DNA of 40,477 nt from Myxococcota bacterium (GTDB taxonomy: Bacteria; Myxococcota_A; UBA9160; UBA4427), in the NCBI GenBank assembly GCA_029941885.1, contig JAPYTP010000032.1, forward strand, positions 1-40,477. The letters are read 5' to 3'. The notes under the pieces are model-generated. The model saw nothing but the letters and a program-made list of their open reading frames with translations, made no database searches and was not told the DNA's origin. Positions within the stretch are counted from its first letter, which is position 1. Every line of letters begins with the position of its first letter. A program made the translations under genes and the position numbers. Below, piece after piece: positions 1 through 7,537 of this stretch.

Positions 1-663
1 ACCGATGGTGTGGACGAGGCGTGCGACATCGTCCTCGTAGAAGGGCGCGACCCAAACGTTCTGCCGAAAGGTCTCGGTCGCGGAGAGCGGTGGCCTTCCG
101 AAGCGCCACATGTCCTGGCTGTGGAGGCGGGTCAGCTTCTCGAGTTTTCCGAGCATGGGCGCGCCGTAGATCCGTCCGTCGCGGCCGTATCCCTAATCCT
201 CTTCGAGCCAGCGATTGAAGGCGCGAATCGAGGGGTAGAGCACTTCGCGGTGCCTGGCTTCACGCAGTTGAGGTTCGATGCCGGCACCGGTCGTCGGGAG
301 CATCAGACAGGACGCGACACGCTGTTCGTCCATTCGGGCGATTCGTGTCTTGGCGTCGACGAACTCGGGAAGGGCCAGGGCATCGAGCGGCTTCAGGCTG
401 GGGCTGCCCCCGTCCTCGCTCGCCCCCTTCAAGAAGGCCTTCATGATCCCCGGCGCGCCGATGCTGTCGCCCGCGCCGACGCTGAAGAAGTGGCAGCGCT
501 CGTCGCCGATATGCATCCGTCCGGGAGCTTCGGGTGCCGATCGATCGATCCACATCGTCCTGCGCCTGAATCGCTCCTCGATATGTCGAGAATAGCAGTC
601 ATCGGGTTCGTAGTAGTGCTGGTCTGCGTCGTGGATTCAGTCGTCGGGGGAGTTCGTGGTCAT
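1..663 (-). pseudogene. Decayed amidohydrolase_2 family gene, cut by window edge
   Basis: Reading the minus strand from the ATG at 663 (preceded by GAAAGGA) gives MTTNSPDD, then an in-frame TGA (637-639), then IHDADQHYYEPDDC. The last stretch is the metal-binding N-terminus of amidohydrolase_2 proteins; compare DVDTHITEP in the intact gene at 20580. The frame stays open to FNRWLEED, where a TAG (193-195) sits, probably replacing the Trp of an EDWGY motif. It then continues through GRIYGAPML directly into KLEKLTRLHSQDMWRF and FRQNVWVAPFYEDDV, a C-terminal segment of the family. Aligned by eye with the 20580 protein, roughly 100-130 residues between these parts are missing, including the mid-protein metal/catalytic His region. 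Two stops plus an internal deletion make a functional enzyme unlikely. The C-terminus lies beyond the window. It is downstream of and co-directional with the TetR gene. Confidence 0.82.
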
Positions 664-735
664 CGTTCGTCCTTTCGAGGGCGCTCGCGGCCGCCTCGTT
701 TCGGTGGGGCGTGTCCGGTGGATCGGGGTTGGCCG

Positions 736-1365
736 TCAGGTCCGCGGCCGGGTCGACATCGGTGCCTCGAGACCGCCAGCCAGGAAATCGATGAGGTCGA
801 TGCCCAGCCTTTCCCGTGCCGCGTCACCATGCTGACTCGCGACTTCCATCTCCGACCCGGAGAGCGTCTCGAGCGCGGCTTGAACGCAGAACCGCATCCG
901 CTGGCACTTCACGTCGAAGGACAGATCGGGGAGGGCTTTGCTGAGCAGGTCGCCGAGGGTGTACATCAGATCACCAAAATGCTTGAGGGTCAGGTCTTCG
1001 ACCAGAGAACGCTGTTCCGTGAACGATCGCGCGAGGAGCCGAAGCGCGACGGCCTGCAGTTCGTGATCGTCGCCTTCGGTGGGCAGCAGAGGCTCGACGA
1101 AGAGTCGCGCGAGCCCCGCGGCCGAGGGCGGCCCCTGCGCCTTCATGGCGGCCATCAGGGTTAGTCGGCGCGCCTGAACCGGCACCAGGGCGCGCAGGAC
1201 GACCGCTTCGAAGAGACCTTCGCGGCTGCCGAAGTGGTAGTGGATCAGTGCGGAATTCACGCCCGCTTCCCGGGCGATCGCGCGGAGCGAGGCGCCTCGG
1301 GAGTCCGATGCGGCGAAGAGCCGGGTGGCGGCGTCGAGGATCTTGTCGCGAGTGTCCCGTGCCAT
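736..1365 (-). CDS. TetR/AcrR-family transcriptional regulator
   Basis: This 209-residue protein has a clear TetR N-terminal helix-turn-helix: ILDAATRLFA, then LRAIAREAGVNSALIHYHFG at about residues 9-50. The C-terminal ligand-binding half is variable, as usual for the family, and gives no ligand hint. Length is typical (about 200). The gene is divergent from the thiolase-like gene at 1490, and the 124-bp gap holds an inverted repeat that suits a TetR operator. An autoregulatory repressor controlling itself, the decayed amidohydrolase downstream and the thiolase-like gene is the likeliest role; the target set is inference. Confidence 0.92.
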   Translation of the reverse strand: MARDTRDKILDAATRLFAASDSRGASLRAIAREAGVNSALIHYHFGSREGLFEAVVLRALVPVQARRLTLMAAMKAQGPPSAAGLARLFVEPLLPTEGDDHELQAVALRLLARSFTEQRSLVEDLTLKHFGDLMYTLGDLLSKALPDLSFDVKCQRMRFCVQAALETLSGSEMEVASQHGDAARERLGIDLIDFLAGGLEAPMSTRPRT

Positions 1366-1391
1366 GGCGAGTATCTTAATTGATCATGCGC

Positions 1392-1409
1392 TTAAACCAA
1401 TCGGTTAAA
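1392..1409. promoter_or_regulatory. Inverted repeat, candidate TetR operator
   Basis: The sequence TTAAACC-AATC-GGTTAAA forms two 7-bp arms matching at 6 of 7 positions around a 4-bp centre. It lies in the divergent gap between the TetR gene (736-1365) and the thiolase-like gene (1490). Size, symmetry and position are those of TetR-family operators. It is upstream of the TAGAAT -10 candidate of the thiolase-like gene and 27 bp from the TetR start. Confidence 0.55.
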
Positions 1410-1439
1410 GTAGAGACTTCTACGAGCTCTCAGGCGGGC

Positions 1440-1445
1440 TAGAAT
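1440..1445 (+). promoter_or_regulatory. Candidate -10 element (TAGAAT) for the thiolase-like gene
   Basis: TAGAAT matches the sigma-70 -10 consensus at five of six positions and lies 44 bp upstream of the ATG at 1490, which has a good AGGAG site. No clear -35 hexamer is seen at 16-18 bp, so the call rests on position and on similar TAGnnT boxes before other genes of the window. Confidence 0.35.
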
Positions 1446-1489
1446 CGCCGATCTGGACGACTCGTGCGTCTGGACCACCAGGAGACTCC

Positions 1490-2962
1490 ATGGCGCTCGA
1501 TCCCCGAATACCCGTTCTCGTCGGCGTTGCCGCGCTGACCCAGCACGCGGCGGATCCCGCAGAGGCGTGGGAACCCCTCGACTTGATGGAAGCGGTGCTG
1601 CGCCGTGCGGCGGAGGACGCGGGCTCGAAGGCGCTGCTCGAGGAGGTCGATTCGATCTGGGCGCCGCGCGGATTCTGGGCCTACTCGGATCCCGGCCGGA
1701 TCCTCGCCGAGCGATTCGGCGCGAGCGGCGTGCGGACGATCGTCGCGGAGGTCGGGATCCTCCAGACGAGCGTCCTCGGCCGGGCGGCCCGCTCGATCGC
1801 TTCTGGCGAGGCGGAAGTGGCGATGATCGTTGGCGCCGAGGCGCGTGACCGCTCTTCACGACTCGGGCGCCAGGGTCTCGAGGTTCCGCTCACCGAACAG
1901 GCCGACTGCCCGCCGAGCGAAACCCTCCGCCCTCATGCCGAGATCATGGGGCAATTCGAAATCGATCTGGGTCTCATCACGCCGATCATCCAATACTCGA
2001 TGATCGACAATTCGCTGCGCTTCGAGGAAGGCCAGTCGCTCGAGGCGCATCGCGCGGAACTCGGCGCGCTCTGGGGTGCCTTCAACCGTGTCGCGGTCGA
2101 TAATCCGGATGCATGGAACCGAACGGCGATGTCGCCGGAGGAGATCGTCACTCCGACGGAATCGAACCGCATGCTCTCCTACCCCTACACGAAATCACTC
2201 GTGTCGCAGTGGAATGTGGATCAAGCGGGCGGCCTGATCCTCTGTACGCTCGAGAAGGCCCGGTCGCTGGGGCTCGACGAGAGCCGATTCGTCTACCCGC
2301 TCGCGGTGGTGGATTCCGAGCACATGGTGACTCTCAGCGAACGACGTGACCTGTGGCGGTCGCCGGGATTCGAACTCGCGGGCCAGCGCGTCTTCGACCA
2401 TCTCGATCGGGGTCCCGAAGAGATCGACCACTTCGAGCTCTACAGCTGCTTTCCCGCGGCCGTGCGGGTGCAGCAGCGGGAGTTCGGGATTCCCCTCGAC
2501 CGAAAGGTCACCCAGACGGGCGGCATGACCTTCGGCGGCGGGCCGCTCAATAACTTCGTCTTGCAGGCGTGGGTCAAGATGGTCGAGTGTCTACGCGCCG
2601 ACCCCGGGAGCCACGGCCTGGTGACGGCGATCAGCGGGTTGATCACGAAACAGGGTGTCAGCGTGTTTGGCCCGGAGCCGAGTCTTCCCTTCCTGTATGA
2701 CAACGTGACCGAAGCGGTGGAGCGGGCGTGGGTCAGGACGGAGATCGATCGCGAGGCAACGGGTCGCGCCACGATCAGCAGTTATACCGTGTCCCATAAC
2801 AAGAATGCCGCGAACGGCGTGGCGATCGTGGCGGATCTCGATGCGACCCGGCGAACCCTTCGGGTCGTCGAGGACCCGGAGATGATGGAATTGGGCACGC
2901 GCGAGGAATTGTGCGGGCGAGAGGTCGAGTTGCTCGCGGGCGGTGGGGTGCGCTGGCTCTAG
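1490..2962 (+). CDS. Thiolase-like protein (TLP1/SCP2-thiolase type, acetyl-CoA acetyltransferase-like)
   Basis: The 490-residue protein has thiolase-fold features: VPVLVGVAALTQ-like start, GEAEVAMIVGAEA near residue 110, HFELYSCFPAAV near 315 and TQTGGMTFGGGPLNN near 340. A C-terminal extension of about 100 residues resembles the extra domain of type-1 thiolase-like proteins. Where classical thiolases carry the nucleophilic Cys, the matching stretch (EVGILQTSVLGRAA) has none, so C-C bond formation or cleavage is doubtful. Known TLPs bind CoA or lipid-like ligands and sit in lipid or sterol catabolic loci. Start ATG has AGGAG nine bases upstream. It is divergent from a TetR gene and convergent with HupE. 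Confidence 0.8.
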   Translation: MALDPRIPVLVGVAALTQHAADPAEAWEPLDLMEAVLRRAAEDAGSKALLEEVDSIWAPRGFWAYSDPGRILAERFGASGVRTIVAEVGILQTSVLGRAARSIASGEAEVAMIVGAEARDRSSRLGRQGLEVPLTEQADCPPSETLRPHAEIMGQFEIDLGLITPIIQYSMIDNSLRFEEGQSLEAHRAELGALWGAFNRVAVDNPDAWNRTAMSPEEIVTPTESNRMLSYPYTKSLVSQWNVDQAGGLILCTLEKARSLGLDESRFVYPLAVVDSEHMVTLSERRDLWRSPGFELAGQRVFDHLDRGPEEIDHFELYSCFPAAVRVQQREFGIPLDRKVTQTGGMTFGGGPLNNFVLQAWVKMVECLRADPGSHGLVTAISGLITKQGVSVFGPEPSLPFLYDNVTEAVERAWVRTEIDREATGRATISSYTVSHNKNAANGVAIVADLDATRRTLRVVEDPEMMELGTREELCGREVELLAGGGVRWL

Positions 2963-3000
2963 CGGCGTAGAGAGCGAATCGTGCAGGCCGTCCCATTCGA

Positions 3001-3022
3001 CTCGCCGCGCGCTGCGGGCGAG
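3001..3022. terminator. Weak hairpin between convergent genes
   Basis: CTCGCC and GGCGAG form a 6-bp stem with a 10-base loop in the 72-bp gap between the convergent thiolase-like and HupE-like genes. There is no T-run on either strand, so intrinsic termination is uncertain. Confidence 0.25.
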
Positions 3023-3034
3023 ATCGTCGGCGCG

Positions 3035-4117
3035 CTAGAGAATCGCTGCCGCGCGCTCGATCGTCCAGAAGGCCGCGAGCGAACCCATGACGTAGACCGC
3101 CGCTCGGCGAGGCAGGGGAATCGGGAGTTCGATTCGCTTTAGGAGCAGCGATGCCAGCACCACTCCGATCACGAAGACGAGTTGACCGAACTCGATCCCG
3201 ACGTTGAACGAGAAGAGTGCCATCGGAATCTCGCCCTGCGGAAGCCCGATCTCGCGCAGAGCGCCGGCAAATCCCATTCCGTGGAGCAGACCGAATAGCA
3301 GCGCCATCGGCCACGGATATCGACGCATCAGGGTTTCCTTCGATTTGTCGCGGGCCAGTTCGACGGCGAGGGCGAGCACACTTGCGGCGATCAAGAACTC
3401 GATCGGGCCCGACGGAAGCTGGGCGTAGCCGAGCGCCGCCAGGCTGAGCGTGATCGAGTGGCCGACGGTGAACGAGGTGATCGTCTTGACGAGGGGGCGG
3501 GTGCTCGCGCAGAGCAAGAAGAGTCCGAACACGAATAATAAGTGATCGGCGCCCGACAGGATGTGCCCGAATCCGATCGAGAGATAGTCCATGAAGACCG
3601 TCCATCTGCTCGCCTTCGCGGGGACGATCATCGAGGGCTCGCCGCGTCGAAGCACGCGTTGGATCTGGCGTCCATCGGAGAGTTCGATTCGAACCAGGGT
3701 GTCGATCTTCGCCGGACCCAGCCCATCCACTCGAATGGGCAGGCCGACGAGGCCGGTTTTCGAGCAATCGATCGTCCAGCGAACGAGAACGGCGACCCCC
3801 TGTTCCTCATAGGTCGGCTGCGCGATCGACGGACAGATCTCGGGCACGATTGGCTGGATATTGCTCCCGGGGACTTTCAAGGAGGATCGCTTCCAGAGGA
3901 TCTCCACCTGGCCGTCGACCCGCTCCTTGAGTTCGAGCAGAGCCGGGGCGAGCGGATGGGCCGCACTGGGCGTGGCGGCGAGCCATACGCTCGCGCCGGA
4001 GAGGAAGAGCGCGATCGCGATCGCGATGGATGGACACGAGCGTGCGACGGCGGCGCCCATCCTGCGTCGCGCGTGTCGAGGCGAAGAGGTCTTGCAGGGT
4101 GGGCGAGCGGGGATCAT
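3035..4117 (-). CDS. HupE/UreJ-2 family membrane protein
   Basis: The protein has 360 residues. An N-terminal hydrophobic segment (IAIAIALFLSGASVWLAA) ending near AAHP looks like a signal peptide or anchor. A soluble exported domain of about 120 residues follows. The C-terminal half has several membrane helices with the family motif GFGHILSGADHLLFVFGLFL and a conserved FTVGHSITLSLA and LLHGMGFAGAL, all His-rich as in HupE/UreJ metal-associated proteins. Some family members are linked to nickel or cobalt handling; here no hydrogenase or urease gene is nearby, so the substrate is open. It overlaps the upstream PPIase gene by four bases (ATGA), which indicates translational coupling and a joint role in the envelope. 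Confidence 0.85.
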   Translation of the reverse strand: MIPARPPCKTSSPRHARRRMGAAVARSCPSIAIAIALFLSGASVWLAATPSAAHPLAPALLELKERVDGQVEILWKRSSLKVPGSNIQPIVPEICPSIAQPTYEEQGVAVLVRWTIDCSKTGLVGLPIRVDGLGPAKIDTLVRIELSDGRQIQRVLRRGEPSMIVPAKASRWTVFMDYLSIGFGHILSGADHLLFVFGLFLLCASTRPLVKTITSFTVGHSITLSLAALGYAQLPSGPIEFLIAASVLALAVELARDKSKETLMRRYPWPMALLFGLLHGMGFAGALREIGLPQGEIPMALFSFNVGIEFGQLVFVIGVVLASLLLKRIELPIPLPRRAAVYVMGSLAAFWTIERAAAIL

Positions 4118-5136
4118 CCGGGCTCCTGGCTTCTTGCGGAAGGGGTGTGGCGGGACGGTTCGGGAGGTCCCGGACGCTTCGCGGGAAGGACGACCTCGTA
4201 GCGAGCGCGCAGGTCGCTGAGTAGCGCGTCGAGATTGGCGTTGCGACGCCTCTCTTCGATCTGGAGCCGCAACCTCTCGGATACAGACGCGAGCGGTGGG
4301 ACCTGGCCGGGCTCGCGAGCCTCCACACGGACTAGGTGAAGGCCGTAGGCCGACTCGATCGGAGAGGACCAGCGGTCGAGGTCGAGGTCGAAGGTCGATT
4401 CTCCGAAGTGAGCGCCGAAGGTGCGTTCGAGATCGCGCTCCGATCGGCTTTCGAGGAGGTGGCCGAGGGGAAAGGGGTCGCCGAGCGCGGGAGCGTCATG
4501 CGGCGCCGTCGCCTGCCGGATGAGCCGCCCGCGAAGCGTGAGGGCATCCGAGTTCATCCGACCCCCGCGGCGATCGCTGCTCAAGAAGACGTGTACGAGA
4601 TTCAATCGATCCGGCGCACGCAGCGCCTCGCGCTCGCTCTCGTAGGCGGCGGCAACGTCGGGCGCCGAGGGGATCTGGGATTCTTCGAGGGACGATCCGA
4701 GGAGTCGCATCTTCTGGACCAGAATTCGGCGGACGACGATGTCCTCGCGGTGCAGGCCGAGTTCGACAGCACGAGAGAGGAGGGCCGGAGCGTCTTCGAT
4801 CCGGGTGCCGTCCTCGAGAAAGAGCATCTTCTGGATCAGTCGCGTCTGCACTCCGCCGTCGCGTTCGAGGAGCCCGCGTGCGATCGCCTCACGATAGAGG
4901 ATCTCCTCCTCGACTTCGGCCTCGATCATTCGGTGGATCTCGGCCGGCCCCGCGCGTCGGCCCATCTGCTCCGCGAAGGTCGTCTGCATCTCGCCCAATC
5001 GACCGGCCTCGATTGAGATCCGGAAGGCCCCGGGATCTTCCGAGGGGACTCCGGGCGAGCGCCAGCCCCGGGCGACGAAGAGCAGCGTGCCGATCAACAG
5101 GAAATGCAGCAGCGGGGAGCGAAAAGAAGAGGGCAT
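4114..5136 (-). CDS. Parvulin-type (PpiC-like) peptidylprolyl isomerase, membrane-anchored
   Basis: The protein has 340 residues. A single N-terminal hydrophobic helix (LLHFLLIGTLLFVARGW) should anchor it to the inner membrane with the rest periplasmic. A SurA/PrsA-like helical region is followed near residues 180-280 by a parvulin-like domain (LNLVHVFLSS, FGAHFGESTFDLDLDRWSSPIESAYGLHLVRV). The -SPIESAYGLHLV- segment is characteristic of the parvulin fold. It likely helps fold exported or membrane proteins. The ATGA overlap with the HupE-like gene suggests that protein as the client or partner. The gene follows the alcohol dehydrogenase by 17 bp. Confidence 0.82.
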   Translation of the reverse strand: MPSSFRSPLLHFLLIGTLLFVARGWRSPGVPSEDPGAFRISIEAGRLGEMQTTFAEQMGRRAGPAEIHRMIEAEVEEEILYREAIARGLLERDGGVQTRLIQKMLFLEDGTRIEDAPALLSRAVELGLHREDIVVRRILVQKMRLLGSSLEESQIPSAPDVAAAYESEREALRAPDRLNLVHVFLSSDRRGGRMNSDALTLRGRLIRQATAPHDAPALGDPFPLGHLLESRSERDLERTFGAHFGESTFDLDLDRWSSPIESAYGLHLVRVEAREPGQVPPLASVSERLRLQIEERRRNANLDALLSDLRARYEVVLPAKRPGPPEPSRHTPSARSQEPG

Positions 5137-5153
5137 CCTTCGGTCGACTTCGC

Positions 5154-6161
5154 TCAGGCGATGTCGATCATGACCTTCGCGCCCGCGTCCGGTGATCGCG
5201 CGACCTCGAAGGCCAAAAGGAACTCGTCGAGCGGAAATCGGTGGGTGATCATCGGGGAGAGATCACGTCGCGCGATCAGCTCGATCATCTCCTCGTATCG
5301 CTCAGGGTATTCGATCGACCCGCGGATCGTGACTTCCTTCGTCAAGACGGTCATGAAGTCGATCGGCACTTCCTTGCGGTGAAGCGCGACGACCGAGATC
5401 CGGGACCTCGGAGCGCAGCGGCCGACGACCTCCGAGAGGAGCGGGCCGACACCGGTCGCCTCGATGAAGACGTTCGTGCCGACGACATCCATCCAATAGA
5501 GCGTGTCGGTTCCATGGATTCGTCCGAGGGCTTCCCAGAGATCTTCCTTGCCGGGATTGATCGTGTGGGCGACCCCGAGCTTTCGGGCCACTTCGAGGCG
5601 TGTTTCCGACAGGTCGATGGAGACGACGTCCTCGATTCCGCGGTCGGCGAGGGTCGTGACGGCAGAGAGACCGATCGGACCGGCACCGAGGACCGCGACT
5701 TTGTCGCCCGCTCTCACCTCGGCCTGATCGACCGCGTGCATCCCGACGCCAAGTGGCTCGGCGAGTGCGGCAAACTCGAAGGGCATGTCGTCGGGGATCG
5801 AGAAGAGGCTCTTCCCCTGTGCCGCGCCACGCACGAGCAGCTTCGGCGCGAAGCCGCCTTCGGGCCCGCCATTGCCGAGGCCGAAGCCGGCGGCTCCCGG
5901 GTGTAGCGCGACCCGGTCGCCGATCTTTGCGAGATCCCCACAATTTGCCCCGACGAAGGAGACGGTGCCCGCGAGTTCGTGTCCGATCGCCATCGGCCGA
6001 GGGGTGGGGCCCTGAGCGCCGCCGATCTTTGCATAGCCGACGTCGCTCCCGCAGATGCCGCAGGCGCGGACGTCGAGGATCACGTCGTCCGGGCCCGCGT
6101 CGGGTTCGGGGACCTCATCGAGACGAACATCGCCGGGGCCGTGGATGCGTGCGAGCTTCAT
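5154..6161 (-). CDS. Zinc-dependent medium-chain alcohol dehydrogenase
   Basis: This 335-residue MDR protein has the GroES-like N-domain with catalytic zinc ligands C37 (ACGICGSD) and H61-E62 (IGHELAG), and a Rossmann domain starting at VAVLGAGPIGLSAV. It should oxidise an alcohol or reduce a ketone with NAD(P). The closest textbook relatives are sorbitol/threonine dehydrogenase-like MDRs. The four-cysteine structural zinc lobe is absent: the corresponding region (HPGAAGFGLGNGGPEGGF) has no Cys. An AAGGA site precedes the ATG. It is part of a five-gene minus-strand run from 7284 to 3035. Substrate unknown. Confidence 0.88.
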   Translation of the reverse strand: MKLARIHGPGDVRLDEVPEPDAGPDDVILDVRACGICGSDVGYAKIGGAQGPTPRPMAIGHELAGTVSFVGANCGDLAKIGDRVALHPGAAGFGLGNGGPEGGFAPKLLVRGAAQGKSLFSIPDDMPFEFAALAEPLGVGMHAVDQAEVRAGDKVAVLGAGPIGLSAVTTLADRGIEDVVSIDLSETRLEVARKLGVAHTINPGKEDLWEALGRIHGTDTLYWMDVVGTNVFIEATGVGPLLSEVVGRCAPRSRISVVALHRKEVPIDFMTVLTKEVTIRGSIEYPERYEEMIELIARRDLSPMITHRFPLDEFLLAFEVARSPDAGAKVMIDIA

Positions 6162-6236
6162 AAGAGATCCTTGTCAGCAGAGGTGAAAAACGATTGGAGT
6201 GTGTCGTCTCGGGCTCTGGGCTCGCAAGTCCTGGCA

Positions 6237-6761
6237 CTATCGGCTCGTCTCGCCCCAGAATTGCTGCCAGCTCTCGAGGGTATGGGGATGGCTACCCATG
6301 CCGGTCTGGCTCTTTGGCCAATTTGCGGGCTCGAGTCGGAGTGGGTTGACGCCGAGCTCTGAACCATACACTAGATAGTGTTTTCTGCGAACGAAGAGCC
6401 ACCGCTCCTCGCGTCGTTCGTAGCTGTCGTGATACTGGATCGCATGGATGATCCAGCGGTCGCTATCGAGCCCGCCGTCCTGGATTTCGCCCCGGCAATA
6501 GACGATCCCCGAAGCGTGATCCTCGTCGACGATGTCGATCAGGTGGCTGCCGACCTGAAGGAACGTTACACCGACGCGACGAAAGGAAGCGTCGAAATCC
6601 TTTCGGAGCGCTTCGTGGCCGTAGGTGTCGCGGCCGACGCGAACGTCGGAAACGAACAGCCCGACGAGCGCGTTCATGTCCCGGGCATCGGAATAGATGG
6701 CATAGCGGGACGCGAGCTGACGGATCTCCTCGTAGGCCAGCAGTCGTTGGACATCCGTCAT
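6237..6761 (-). CDS. SnoaL/NTF2-like protein
   Basis: The 174-residue protein has the NTF2-like start LLAYEEIRQLASRYAIYSDARDMNALVGLFVSDV, a conserved GSHLIDIVDEDHASGIVYCRGE strand region, and WLFVRRKHYLVYG, matching SnoaL_4-type proteins. Such folds serve as small-molecule isomerases, cyclases or hydratases, including the steroid delta-isomerase fold, but catalytic chemistry cannot be read here. A strong GGAGGG site precedes the ATG. It sits 22 bp after the PNPOx-like gene and 75 bp before the alcohol dehydrogenase, consistent with an operon. Confidence 0.85.
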   Translation of the reverse strand: MTDVQRLLAYEEIRQLASRYAIYSDARDMNALVGLFVSDVRVGRDTYGHEALRKDFDASFRRVGVTFLQVGSHLIDIVDEDHASGIVYCRGEIQDGGLDSDRWIIHAIQYHDSYERREERWLFVRRKHYLVYGSELGVNPLRLEPANWPKSQTGMGSHPHTLESWQQFWGETSR

Positions 6762-6783
6762 CCGCGCACCCTCCAGCGGCAGC

Positions 6784-7284
6784 TCAGCCGATCACCTTCT
6801 TGAGGCCCTCGGGAGTCCTGCTGCTCGGGAGCTTGCCGTGGTCCCAGGAGACGAATCGCTTCGGCCTGACTTTGAGCAGGACGCGCCGGCCCGCCATCTT
6901 GACCTTCACGTCCTCCGGGATTTGATCGATATCCGGGAGAGGGCTCCCGGTCGCCGCGTTGGCCGAGATCATCGTCGTGACGGTCTCGTTGAGGTCCATC
7001 GTGATCTCGGCCTCGCCCTCGATCATGACGCCACGGAGTTCGCTATAGGCGGTCCCTGTTTCGACGAGCAGGGTTACCTTCGGATCGCGCTCGGCATTCT
7101 TGACCTTCTGGCTCGACGCGTAGGTCGCGAATTTGACCGTGAGGTCCTCGTCGAGCGCGTAGAACATTGCGACCGCGTGGGGGAATCCGTTGCGCCCGTT
7201 CGTCACCAGGGTCATCGTATGGCCCTCGCGGAGATAGGCGCGAATCTCCTCTTCGGTCATTCTGATATCGTCTTTGTGGGGCAT
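6784..7284 (-). CDS. Pyridoxamine 5'-phosphate oxidase-like, flavin/F420-binding fold protein
   Basis: Of the long ORF 6784-7719, only the part from the ATG at 7284 (MPHKDDIRMTEEE) fits a family, giving 166 residues. The split-barrel signature is clear: TMTLVTNGRNGFPHAVAMFY, VKFATYASSQKVKNAERDPK and VTLLVE. These proteins bind FMN, F420 or heme and act as small oxidoreductases. GGAG lies about 10 bases before this ATG. It is the first gene of the minus-strand run PNPOx, NTF2-like, alcohol dehydrogenase, PPIase, HupE, and is divergent from the extended SDR at 7538. Cofactor and substrate cannot be assigned. Confidence 0.85.
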   Translation of the reverse strand: MPHKDDIRMTEEEIRAYLREGHTMTLVTNGRNGFPHAVAMFYALDEDLTVKFATYASSQKVKNAERDPKVTLLVETGTAYSELRGVMIEGEAEITMDLNETVTTMISANAATGSPLPDIDQIPEDVKVKMAGRRVLLKVRPKRFVSWDHGKLPSSRTPEGLKKVIG

Positions 7285-7537
7285 GGGGGGCGTTCTCCGT
7301 CTGGGCGACGTGTGCCCGACAGCGGTCTGTTGCGAATGCACACGGTATCCCAATAGGCGCCGACATGCGGCATGCGCGATTCGCGAGCGAAAAGAGTCCC
7401 GAGCGGCGGCTCTCGAAAGGCTGCTACAGCGTAGAGTGGGTGGAGGAGTGGGGGCCGACGGGAAGGCTCTGTGGCCCCTGCCGTGGCCTTGGGGAACCGG
7501 GCGAGGCGGTTGAACGGCGTATGGAGCGAAGCGAGCG

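Noticed and set aside
193-639. TGA and TAG in the first gene as selenocysteine or reassigned stop codons
   Set aside because: Intact genes in the window end at TAG, TGA and TAA normally, no SECIS-like element was seen, and the gene also has an internal deletion.
10-1164. Long plus-strand ORF of 384 residues
   Set aside because: It is antisense to the amidohydrolase remnant and the TetR gene, has no family motif and no suitable ribosome site.
2775-3767. Minus-strand ORF of 330 residues
   Set aside because: Arg/Pro/Ser-rich shadow of the HupE gene in another frame.
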